NCBI RefSeq assembly: GCF_000719775.1
Contig: NZ_JOHR01000002.1
Span: forward strand, 1 to 64,000
Source: Streptomyces sp. NRRL F-5135
GTDB taxonomy: Bacteria > Actinomycetota > Actinomycetes > Streptomycetales > Streptomycetaceae
Reading direction: 5' to 3'
DNA length: 64,000 bases
Below the pieces are notes generated by a model, which was not told the origin of the DNA, did not search any database, and saw only the letters and a list, made by a program, of their open reading frames with translations. Below, in pieces: positions 35,877 through 43,864 of the stretch. The position numbers and the translations under genes were made by a program. Numbering within the stretch: position 1 is the first letter of the stretch; the number at the start of each line of letters is the position of its first letter.

Positions 35877-36323
35877 GTGAGCGAGACGATGCAGCACCAT
35901 CTCCTGCGTGAGCGCTTCTACCGCCGCGAGCGCCAGTCCGTCCCCGCCGCGCGGGAGTTCGCCCGTACCGCTGTCGTGGACTGGGGGCTCGGGGCGCGGG
36001 TGGACGACGTACTGCTGTGTGTGAGCGAGCTGGCCACCAACGCGCTGGTGCACGGCGTGCCGCCCGGACGCGGGTATCTGCTCAGGCTCTGGTGGCGCGA
36101 GGGCGGGCCGTTGCGGGTGGAGGTGCACGACAGCGGTGGCGGGCAGCCGCGCGTACGAGAGCCGGGCGGGGCGGCAGCCGGTTCGGGCGTGGCCGCCGAC
36201 GCCGAATCCGGACGGGGGCTGCTGCTCGTGGCGGCGGTCGCCGACGCGTGGGGCGTCGGGGAGCGTGACCCCGGGAAGATCGTGTGGTGCGAGTTCGCCG
36301 TCAAGGGCGCGCAAGCCATGTGA
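35877..36323 (+). CDS. ATP-binding anti-sigma/serine kinase-like protein (HATPase_c_2)
   Basis: A 148-residue GHKL ATPase domain protein of the RsbW/SpoIIAB-like type. The N-box is SELATNALVHG, the G1 box VEVHDSGGGQP, and the G2 box ESGRGLLLVAAVADAWG. The GTG at 35877 is used; ATG 35889 is an alternative. It may bind a sigma factor or anti-anti-sigma factor. Divergence from the XRE/DUF397 pair matches the whiJ-type locus. Confidence 0.88.
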   Translation: MSETMQHHLLRERFYRRERQSVPAAREFARTAVVDWGLGARVDDVLLCVSELATNALVHGVPPGRGYLLRLWWREGGPLRVEVHDSGGGQPRVREPGGAAAGSGVAADAESGRGLLLVAAVADAWGVGERDPGKIVWCEFAVKGAQAM

Positions 36324-36415
36324 GCGCCGGGGCCGCCGCTCGGGCCGCGTTGTCAGAGGTGGCTGCTAGAACGTGTACGCAGAGTTGTCGGACACGGAGC
36401 CGCAGGAGCCCCAAC

Positions 36416-37375
36416 TTGTCGTACGTGCAACATCAGCAGAACTTCTACGGACTACCCGTAGTGACCGTTCCGCAGTACACCCCCGCCACGCTTCTGCCCG
36501 AAGCCGGTTCCGTCGCCTGGCGCCTTGCGACCGGGCCCTACTCGACCGATGAGGACTACCACGACTATTGGAAGCGTTTCACCGGCACGGTCGAGCTGGA
36601 GAAGGTGCGGGCGCTGGTGTTCGGCTTCGGCCCGCACTACATGCCCCACCAGGAACTCATCGACATGAGTTCCCGGCTGACCGGCCTCGAGGCGCTCTTC
36701 CTCAACGACCTGGAGGACGACGAGGAGATGATCTCCTCGATCGAGGGGGGCGATCTCGCACCGCTCCTGGAGGCGTTCCCCAACCTGCGGGAGCTCGTCG
36801 TCCGGGGCGGCGACCGGCTGGACTTCCCCGTATCGGGCCACGCGGGGCTGCGTTCTCTGCGCATCGAGTCCGGTGGGTTGCCGCCCGAGGCGGCGGAGCA
36901 CATCGCCGCCGCCGACCTGCCCTCGCTGGAGCGGCTGGAGCTGTGGCTGGGCGACGACTGGTACGGGGGCGGCACGACCGTCGAACAGCTCGCACCGCTC
37001 CTCGCGGGCGAAGGCAAGCCCGCTCTCCGGCACTTGGGTTTGCAGAACAGCCCGATCCAGGACGAGCTGGCCGCCGCCGTAGCCTCCGCTCCGGTCGTGC
37101 CGCGACTGACCTCCCTGAGCCTGTCCATGGGCACGCTGTCGGACGAGGGGGCGGAGGCGCTGCTGCACGGTCAGCCGCTCGTCCACCTCGAAGAACTCGA
37201 CCTCTCGCACCACTTCCTCAGCCACGACATGATGCTGCGGATCTGGACGGCGCTGGAGCCCGCCGGGGTCCGGGTGAACCTCATTGGGAAGCAGGAGCCG
37301 GAGGACGACGAGGAGGACGAGGACTGGGACGACGAGGACGGGCGCAACGGCCGTTACGTCGCGGTGTCCGAATGA
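36416..37375 (+). CDS. Leucine-rich repeat protein (STM4015-like)
   Basis: A 319-residue protein with an N-terminal block (YSTDEDYHDYWKRFTGTVEL) and about six LRR units (LEALFLNDLED, LRELVVRGGD, LRSLRIESGGL, LERLELWLGD, LRHLGLQNSP, LTSLSLSMGTL, LEELDLSHHFL). The C-terminus is very acidic (EDDEEDEDWDDED). It resembles the STM4015 family named after a Salmonella gene cluster, whose other members are not present here. The start is TTG 36416 with AGGAG seven bases upstream. It is probably a protein-binding scaffold. The five-repeat protein gene follows after 63 bases. Confidence 0.8.
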   Translation: MSYVQHQQNFYGLPVVTVPQYTPATLLPEAGSVAWRLATGPYSTDEDYHDYWKRFTGTVELEKVRALVFGFGPHYMPHQELIDMSSRLTGLEALFLNDLEDDEEMISSIEGGDLAPLLEAFPNLRELVVRGGDRLDFPVSGHAGLRSLRIESGGLPPEAAEHIAAADLPSLERLELWLGDDWYGGGTTVEQLAPLLAGEGKPALRHLGLQNSPIQDELAAAVASAPVVPRLTSLSLSMGTLSDEGAEALLHGQPLVHLEELDLSHHFLSHDMMLRIWTALEPAGVRVNLIGKQEPEDDEEDEDWDDEDGRNGRYVAVSE

Positions 37376-37438
37376 CCGCCGGCTCCTCGCCCGGTTCCTC
37401 CCTCATGTCCGTCAGCCGCGCCACCGCCGAAAGGTTCC

Positions 37439-38494
37439 ATGATGTATCTGTATGAACCCCCGTTCGATGACCAGGACGACCTCCGGATCACCAGTTACCG
37501 CCTGAAAGGCGAGTCCCCCTGGCTGGCCCCCGACAGGACGGTGGCGTACGGACACGTCCTGCTCGCCGCCGGCACGCTGGGGTGGAGCGCGGACGCCGTC
37601 GTCTCGCGACTGACCGAGCTCGGGTACGGGCAGATCGAGCGGCCCGACGGCCCGCTGCCCGCCACCGTCGACCGCGCCGACGCCCTGCTGGTCAACACGG
37701 AGGGCAAGGACGACCAGTTCCGCTGGCTCGGTGTCGAGGGGCGCGTGCCACTGCGGTACGTACTCGCGGCGGCGGGGCGCACGAACCAGGGCCCTGCCGA
37801 AGTCGCCCGGCGGATGGCCGCGCTCGGCTACGAGATACCGGCGGACCCTCCGCTGCCCGAGACCCCGGAACCCCGGGACATCGTCCTGATCCGCACCGAC
37901 CGCAAGGGGTACGGAAAGTGGCTGGACTGGGACGACGAGGTGCCCATGTCGCTGATACACCAAGCGGCGCGGGAGCTGCGGATGAAGCCGCACGAGGTCG
38001 CCGACCGGCTGACCGAACTCGGCTTCAAGCCGCCCGCCACGCCTCGGCCCGAGGACGGGCCGAGCCGTCCGCCCGGGGTGTCCCCGTCCGAGCCCCTGGC
38101 CGAGGACGACCTGCTCATCCTCAGCCAGGAACTCGACGGCCGGGAGCCCTGGCTGCATCCGGGCAGTTACGGGAAGGTGCCGCTGCCGCACGTCCTGCGC
38201 GCGTCTCTCGCCACGGGGCGGAGTCCCGCCGACGTCGCCGCGAGACTGGCCGAACTGGGGTGCTCCCCGCATGAGAACGCGAAGGTGCCCGAGGTCGCGG
38301 ACCCGGCGGACATCCGGCTGCTGACGGCGGTCGACCGCTCGCACCGGGACGGCGTCCACCTCGAACACGTTCTGCGCGGCGCCAGTCTGACGGGGCGGAG
38401 CCCGGCGGACGTCGCGGCACGGCTGACCGAACTCGGCTACCGGCTGCCGGACGAGGTGGAGTACCCGGAGGTGCGTGCGGCGCTGCGCGGCTGA
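37439..38494 (+). CDS. Protein of five tandem wHTH-like repeats
   Basis: A 351-residue protein made almost entirely of five repeats of about 50-55 residues (about 13-64, 80-134, 145-198, 222-276, 287-334). Each starts with a D-L/I-x-L strand, often carries a P-W-L turn, then P-L-x-H-V-L-x-A-A helices and ends in S-P-A-D-V-A-A-R-L-T-E-L-G-Y. The pattern recalls the winged-HTH-like units that NCBI attaches to Hsp90/caspase-type conflict proteins in actinobacteria; I could not verify this. No enzymatic domain is seen. It lies 63 bases after the LRR gene, likely in one operon. ATG 37442 is an alternative start. Confidence 0.75.
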   Translation: MMYLYEPPFDDQDDLRITSYRLKGESPWLAPDRTVAYGHVLLAAGTLGWSADAVVSRLTELGYGQIERPDGPLPATVDRADALLVNTEGKDDQFRWLGVEGRVPLRYVLAAAGRTNQGPAEVARRMAALGYEIPADPPLPETPEPRDIVLIRTDRKGYGKWLDWDDEVPMSLIHQAARELRMKPHEVADRLTELGFKPPATPRPEDGPSRPPGVSPSEPLAEDDLLILSQELDGREPWLHPGSYGKVPLPHVLRASLATGRSPADVAARLAELGCSPHENAKVPEVADPADIRLLTAVDRSHRDGVHLEHVLRGASLTGRSPADVAARLTELGYRLPDEVEYPEVRAALRG

Positions 38495-38507
38495 GGTCCG
38501 CCGCTCG

Positions 38508-39767
38508 TCAGGGCCGGGGAGGGACGGGCCGCCCGTCGGCCGGGGCCGACTCGTCAACCGGTACCGATTCGTCAACCCGTACCGGCCCGTTGACCGGTAC
38601 CGGTCTGTCGGGTGTGTCGAGCCAGAGGAACTGGCCGGTGGACGTGACGGTGAGGCCGAATCGGGTCCGCTCGGGGGCACCGTGCTCCCGCCCCCAGGCG
38701 TACGCGGCCTCCACCTCGCCCCACAGCCCGCGCGGGCCGGACTGCCGGGCGGTGAACTCGTCCGCGCCCGGCACGTAGTCGACCGAGGCCCAGGAACCGG
38801 TGGCGTGGTCGGCGAGCCAGAGAGTGAACGCGCCGTCCGGTCCGTGCCCGACGCTGTAGCGGCAGCCCGGGACCAGGACACCAGCGGTGAACGTCGCGTC
38901 CTCGTCGCCGAAGACGAGTCGGGGGTCGAGGGCGGTACGGGTGGCCGTGGCCCGGTCCGGGCTCGTGCGGCGGACGGTGGCCATGACGTCCCGTTCGGGC
39001 GTCTCGTACCTGTTCCACATGAAGGCGCAGTCGCCGACGACGGGACCACCGGCCGTCCGCGTGCCGTCGTCGGCCACGGTCAGGCGCAGCAGGACGCCGT
39101 TGTACAGGCCGGTCCCCCAGGGCAGCACGATCAGCCCGCCGGGAACGGTCTGTTCGACCAGGGCGTACGGCACGGCGTGCAGGGCGCAGGTGCTGATGAC
39201 GCGGTCGAACGGGGCGCGGTCGGGGCAGCCGAGTGTGCCGTCGCCGGTGACGACGGTGGGGGAGTGGCCGGCGGCTTTCAGGTTCGCCCGTGCGGTGTCG
39301 GCGACGCGGGGGTCCGCCTCGACGGAGACCACGTGCTGCTCGCCGAGCCGTTGGGCGAGCAGGGCGGCGTTGTAGCCGGTGCCGGTGCCGATCTCCAGCG
39401 TCTTCATGCCGTCGGCCACCGCGAGGGCGTCGAGCATGGTCGCGACGACGCGCGGCATGCTCGCGGAGCTGGTGGGGATCAGGGCCGCCGCGCTGTTCCC
39501 GGCCGCCGCACCCTCCGCGTCCGCGTCCGTGGAGTCGCCCTCGACCTGGGTGACGAGTGCCTGGTCGTCGTGGACGAGGGAGAGCCAACGGGCGGGGTCC
39601 GTCGCGCGGTCGACGGGGCGGTAGCCGTCGCCGTCCCGGACCCAGACGCGGTCCGGGACGAACCGCTCGCGGTCGACCCGGGTGAAGGCGTCGCGCCAGG
39701 CGGGGGACAGGTAGCCCTCCCGGGCCAGCCTCTCGACGAGGCCGGCCCGGGAGTTCGCTTCGCTCAC
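38508..39767 (-). CDS. PCMT-like SAM-dependent methyltransferase
   Basis: A 419-residue protein. An N-terminal helical part (REGYLSPAWRDAFTRVDRER) leads to a protein-isoaspartate methyltransferase-type domain: SSASMPRVVATMLDAL, SAM motif LEIGTGTGYNAALLAQ, VVSVEADPRVADTARANL, and FDRVISTCALHAVPYALVEQ. A C-terminal beta-rich extension of about 150 residues follows, then a Val/Pro/Asp repeat tail (about 38540-38606). Similar proteins modify RiPP precursors (FxLD or graspetide types) or stand alone; no precursor peptide or maturase is nearby, so the target is open. It is convergent with the five-repeat gene, with a gap of 13 bases. Confidence 0.83.
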   Translation of the reverse strand: MSEANSRAGLVERLAREGYLSPAWRDAFTRVDRERFVPDRVWVRDGDGYRPVDRATDPARWLSLVHDDQALVTQVEGDSTDADAEGAAAGNSAAALIPTSSASMPRVVATMLDALAVADGMKTLEIGTGTGYNAALLAQRLGEQHVVSVEADPRVADTARANLKAAGHSPTVVTGDGTLGCPDRAPFDRVISTCALHAVPYALVEQTVPGGLIVLPWGTGLYNGVLLRLTVADDGTRTAGGPVVGDCAFMWNRYETPERDVMATVRRTSPDRATATRTALDPRLVFGDEDATFTAGVLVPGCRYSVGHGPDGAFTLWLADHATGSWASVDYVPGADEFTARQSGPRGLWGEVEAAYAWGREHGAPERTRFGLTVTSTGQFLWLDTPDRPVPVNGPVRVDESVPVDESAPADGRPVPPRP

Positions 39768-39905
39768 TTCTCCGCCTCCGGTGACTCCGGTCGCTTCGTT
39801 GTGTGTCTGAACGGTAGCGGACAGTGTCTCTTGCGTGCGAGGTTGCGTTACCGCGTACCAGAGGCGCGAGTGGCGCGAGAACGCACGGAGACCGCGCGGG
39901 GCGCG

Positions 39906-41738
39906 TTACAGCCGCTCGGGGGAGCGGATGCCCAGCAGGGCCAGGCCCTGGTGGAGCGTGCGGGCCGTGACGTCGCACAGGAAGAGGCGGTTCTCCACCT
40001 GCTCGGCCGTCTCGGCCTTCAGGACCGGGCACTGGTCGTAGAAGGTCGTGAAGTGCGAGGCGAGCTGGTAGAGGTACGCGGCCAGCTTGTGCGGTTCGTA
40101 CGCCGCCGCCACCTCCGCCAGGACCTCGCCGAACTGATCGACGTGCAGGCCCAGCGCCCGCTCGGCCGGGGCCAGGGGCAGCTCCGGGTGGGCGGCGGGG
40201 CGGGTGTCGCCGGCCTTGCGGAGGATCGACTTGATCCGGGCGTACGCGTACTGGAGGTAGACGGACGTGTCGCCGTTCAGCGAGACCATCTGGTCCAGGT
40301 CGAACTTGTAGTCCCGGACCGCCGAGGTCGACAGGTCCGCGTACTTCACGGCGCCGATGCCGACGTACCGGCCGTTCTCCGCGATCTCCGGCTCGGCCAG
40401 CCCGGCCTTCTCCGCCTTCTCCCGTACGACCGCGGTCGCCCGGTCGACGGCCTCGTCCAGCAGGTCCTGCAGCCGTACCGTCTCGCCCTCACGGGTCTTG
40501 AACGGCTTGCCGTCCTTGCCGAGGACGGTGCCGAACGCCAGCTGGACGGCCTTGACGCCGTCGTTCAGCCAGCCGGCCCGGCGGGCCGTCTCGAAGACCA
40601 TCTTGAAGTGCAGGGACTGCCGGGCGTCCACCACGTACAGCAGTGTCGTCGCGTCCAGGTTCGTCACCCGGTCGCGGATGGCGGAGAGGTCCGTGGCCGC
40701 GTAGCCGTAGCCGCCGTTGCTCTTCTTGACGATCAGCGGGACCTGGTTGCCGTCCGGACCCTTCACGTCCTCGAAGAAGACGCAGAGCGCGCCCTCGGAG
40801 CGGACGGCGACGCCCGACTCCTCCAGCAGCCGGCAGGTCTCCTCCAGCATGTCGTTGTAGCCGGACTCGCCGACGATGTCGGGGTCGTGGATCTCCATGT
40901 CCAGCTTGTCGAAGACCGAGTAGAAGTAGATCTTCGACTCGTCCACGAACCGCTGCCACAGGGCCAGGGTCTCCGGCTCGCCGGCCTGGAGGGCCACGAC
41001 CCGGTCCCGCGAGCGCGCCTTGAACTCCTCGTCGGAGTCGAAGAGCACCCGGGAGGCCTTGTAGAGGCGGTTCAGGTTGGACATGGCCTCCTCGCCGGAG
41101 GTCTCCGTGTCCGCGCCGGAGGGGCCCGACGTCGCCGACTCCGACTCCGGGTCCGCGCCCGGCCGGGGGGCGCCGGCGGCCTGGTGGTCCAGCTCGTGCG
41201 GGTGCTCGATCAGGTACTGGATGAGCATGCCGAACTGGGTGCCCCAGTCGCCGATGTGGTGGCGCCGGATCACCTTCTCGCCGGTGAACTCCAGGATCTC
41301 GACCATGGCCGCGCCGATCACGGCGGACCGCAGGTGCCCGACGTGCATCTCCTTCGCGACGTTCGGCTGGGCGTAGTCGATCACGGTCGTGCCCGCCCGC
41401 TCCGCGTGCGGGACGCCGAGCCGGGCGTCGGCGGCGCGGGCCGCGAGGGTCTCGATGATCGCCCGGTCGCCGACCGTGATGTTCAGGAAGCCGGGGCCGG
41501 AGACCTCGACCTCCTGGATCACGTCCTCGGTGGGGATCGCGGCGACGACCTTGGCGGCCAGCTCGCGCGGGTTGCCCTTGAGCTTCTTCGCGAGGGCCAG
41601 GATGCCGTTGGCCTGGAAGTCGGCCCGGTCGCTGCGTCGCAGCAGCGGATCGGCGGAACCGGCCTCCGGCAGGGCTGCCGAGAGGGCGTCCGCGATGCGC
41701 TGATCGACGGTCGATGCGAGTGAGGGGACCGAGGCCAT
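39906..41738 (-). CDS. argS: Arginyl-tRNA synthetase
   Basis: A 610-residue class I synthetase that charges tRNA(Arg). The N-terminal Add-1 domain (about 1-110) recognises the tRNA elbow. HVGH (132-135, in [17 protein letters not shown]) is the HIGH motif. The KMSKS equivalent is degenerate, [12 protein letters not shown], as usual for ArgRS. The C-terminal anticodon-binding domain includes [16 protein letters not shown]. An Asp/Glu/Ser-rich insert at about 190-215 is not conserved. It is divergent from lysS, and the promoters share 228 bases (41739-41966). Confidence 0.96.
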   Translation of the reverse strand: MASVPSLASTVDQRIADALSAALPEAGSADPLLRRSDRADFQANGILALAKKLKGNPRELAAKVVAAIPTEDVIQEVEVSGPGFLNITVGDRAIIETLAARAADARLGVPHAERAGTTVIDYAQPNVAKEMHVGHLRSAVIGAAMVEILEFTGEKVIRRHHIGDWGTQFGMLIQYLIEHPHELDHQAAGAPRPGADPESESATSGPSGADTETSGEEAMSNLNRLYKASRVLFDSDEEFKARSRDRVVALQAGEPETLALWQRFVDESKIYFYSVFDKLDMEIHDPDIVGESGYNDMLEETCRLLEESGVAVRSEGALCVFFEDVKGPDGNQVPLIVKKSNGGYGYAATDLSAIRDRVTNLDATTLLYVVDARQSLHFKMVFETARRAGWLNDGVKAVQLAFGTVLGKDGKPFKTREGETVRLQDLLDEAVDRATAVVREKAEKAGLAEPEIAENGRYVGIGAVKYADLSTSAVRDYKFDLDQMVSLNGDTSVYLQYAYARIKSILRKAGDTRPAAHPELPLAPAERALGLHVDQFGEVLAEVAAAYEPHKLAAYLYQLASHFTTFYDQCPVLKAETAEQVENRLFLCDVTARTLHQGLALLGIRSPERL

Positions 41739-41966
41739 GGCCGGCTGCCGTTCCTGTTGGGTGCGGGGAAAGTTCCGTCCAGTATCCCATGGGGGCGCAA
41801 TCCGTTTTCGCGCTGTCGGGGGGACCTGGGAGAATGGTGGGGCCCATCAACGCCGGCGTCTTCGCCAGGTCCGCGCCAGGTGTTCGCCAGCACCGTCCGG
41901 AGCACACTCCGGAGCACCTTCCGAAGCGCCTTCCGGCGTATCCGGCGTACGAGAAAGAAGAAGGAC

Positions 41967-43754
41967 GTGCCGACCGTGGCTCAGAGCACCGAGACCGACT
42001 GGGTCTCCCGTTTCGCGGACGATGTCATCGCCGAGTCGGAGCGACGTGCCCCTGGCAAACCGGTCGTGGTCGCGTCCGGGCTGTCCCCCTCGGGCCCGAT
42101 CCACCTGGGGAACCTGCGCGAGGTCATGACCCCGCACCTGGTCGCGGACGAGATCCGCCGCCGGGGGTACGAGGTCAGGCACCTGATCTCCTGGGACGAC
42201 TACGACCGGTTCCGGAAGGTGCCCGCGGGCGTTCCCGGTACGGACGCGTCGTGGGCCGAGCACATCGGCAAGCCGCTGACGTCCGTGCCCGCGCCCGAGG
42301 GGTCCCCGCACCCGAACTGGGCCGAGCACTTCAAGGCGGCCATGACCGCGTCGCTGGCCGAGCTGGGCGTCGAGTACGACGGGATCAGCCAGACCGAGCA
42401 GTACACGTCGGGCGCGTACCGCGAGCAGATCCTGCACGCGATGAAGCACCGGGCGCAGATCGACGCGATCCTCGACCGGTACCGGACGAAGGACAAGGCG
42501 AGCGGCGCGGCGGCCGGCACCGGCGCCGGCAAGGCCAAGGCCGCGGGCACGGCGCAGGGTGCCGCGCGGCAGAAGAAGGCGGACGAGGCCGAGCTGGAGG
42601 CCGCCGAGGGCTCCGGCGCGGCCGGCGAGGACGACGGCAGTGGCGGCTCGGCGGGCTACTTCCCGTACAAGCCGTACTGCGGCGGTTGCGGCAAGGACCT
42701 GACCACGGTCACGGCGTACGACGACGAGACCACCGAGATGTCGTACACGTGCACGAGCTGCGGCTTCGGTGAAACGGTCCGGCTCAGCGAGTTCAACCGC
42801 GGGAAGCTGGTCTGGAAGGTCGACTGGCCGATGCGCTGGGCGTACGAGGGCGTGATCTTCGAGCCGTCCGGCGTGGACCACTCCTCGCCGGGGTCGTCGT
42901 TCGTCGTCGGCGGGCAGATCGTGCGCGAGGTCTTCGACGGCGTGCAGCCGATCGGCCCGATGTACGCGTTCGTCGGCATCTCCGGCATGGCGAAGATGTC
43001 CTCCAGCAAAGGCGGGGTGCCCACCCCGGCCGACGCGCTGAAGATCATGGAGGCGCCGCTGCTGCGCTGGCTGTACGCGCGCCGCCGGCCCAACCAGTCG
43101 TTCAAGATCGCCTTCGACCAGGAGATCCAGCGGCTGTACGACGAGTGGGACGCGCTGGCGCGGAAGGTCGCCGACGGCTCCGTGCTGCCGGCCGACGCCG
43201 CCGCGTACACGCGGGCCACGAGCACGGCGGCCGGGCCGCTGCCGGCGACGCCGCGCCCGTTGCCGTACCGGACCCTGGCCTCGGTCGTGGACATCACGGC
43301 CGGCGCCGAGGAGCAGACGCTCAGGATCCTGAGCGAGCTGGACCCGGAGTCCCCGCTGGCCTCGCTGGACGAGGCGCGGCCCCGGCTGGACCGCGCGGAG
43401 AACTGGATCACCACGCAGGTGCCGGCGGAGGCGCGCACGATCGTGCGCGCGGAGCCGGACCGGGAGCTGCTGGGCTCGCTGGACGAGGAGGGGCGGGAGT
43501 CGCTGCGGCTGCTGCTCAAGGACCTGGACAGCCACTGGTCGCTGGACGGTCTGACCACGCTCGTGTACGGCGTGCCGAAGATGATGGCGGGGCTGGCGGC
43601 GGACGCCAAGCCGACGCCGGAGCTGAAGGCCGCGCAGAGGTCGTTCTTCGTGCTGCTGTACCGCCTGCTGGTGGGGCGGGACACGGGGCCGCGGCTGCCC
43701 ACGCTGCTGCTGGCGGTGGGCGCGGACCGGGTGCGCGGGCTGCTGGGGGCGTAG
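41967..43754 (+). CDS. lysS: Class I lysyl-tRNA synthetase
   Basis: A 595-residue lysyl-tRNA synthetase of the archaeal-type class I fold, unlike the class II enzyme of most bacteria. HIGH is replaced by HLGN in SPSGPIHLGNLREVM, and KMSKS by KMSSSKG. A zinc ribbon (PYCGGCGKDLTTV with TCTSCGF) is inserted. Lys/Ala-rich sequence precedes it. The start is GTG 41967 or GTG 41976; both follow an AGAAGAAGG stretch. It is divergent from argS, so both may share control. A perfect hairpin ends the gene. Confidence 0.95.
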   Translation: MPTVAQSTETDWVSRFADDVIAESERRAPGKPVVVASGLSPSGPIHLGNLREVMTPHLVADEIRRRGYEVRHLISWDDYDRFRKVPAGVPGTDASWAEHIGKPLTSVPAPEGSPHPNWAEHFKAAMTASLAELGVEYDGISQTEQYTSGAYREQILHAMKHRAQIDAILDRYRTKDKASGAAAGTGAGKAKAAGTAQGAARQKKADEAELEAAEGSGAAGEDDGSGGSAGYFPYKPYCGGCGKDLTTVTAYDDETTEMSYTCTSCGFGETVRLSEFNRGKLVWKVDWPMRWAYEGVIFEPSGVDHSSPGSSFVVGGQIVREVFDGVQPIGPMYAFVGISGMAKMSSSKGGVPTPADALKIMEAPLLRWLYARRRPNQSFKIAFDQEIQRLYDEWDALARKVADGSVLPADAAAYTRATSTAAGPLPATPRPLPYRTLASVVDITAGAEEQTLRILSELDPESPLASLDEARPRLDRAENWITTQVPAEARTIVRAEPDRELLGSLDEEGRESLRLLLKDLDSHWSLDGLTTLVYGVPKMMAGLAADAKPTPELKAAQRSFFVLLYRLLVGRDTGPRLPTLLLAVGADRVRGLLGA

Positions 43755-43780
43755 GGCCGTACGGCGTCGTGCCGGAAGGC

Positions 43781-43820
43781 CGTGTGCCCGCCCCGCCGGT
43801 GTTGGCGGGGCGGGCACACG
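43781..43820. terminator. Bidirectional terminator between lysS and the SARP gene
   Basis: A perfect 17-bp stem: CGTGTGCCCGCCCCGCC (43781-43797) pairs with GGCGGGGCGGGCACACG (43804-43820) around a 6-base loop (GGTGTT). It is the strongest hairpin in the window and lies between convergent genes. Confidence 0.9.
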
Positions 43821-43864
43821 ATTCGATGACGCGGCAGGGGGAGGTGTGCTCATCTCGGCCTCCG

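Noticed and set aside
38508..39767. RiPP cluster around the PCMT-like methyltransferase.
   Set aside because: No precursor peptide, ATP-grasp, lanthipeptide synthetase or export gene is next to it.
38475..41723. A 1082-codon open frame on the plus strand opposite the methyltransferase and argS genes.
   Set aside because: It is a GC-rich shadow: argS has all its motifs on the minus strand, and the plus-strand product is an Arg/Gly/Val-rich sequence with no domain.
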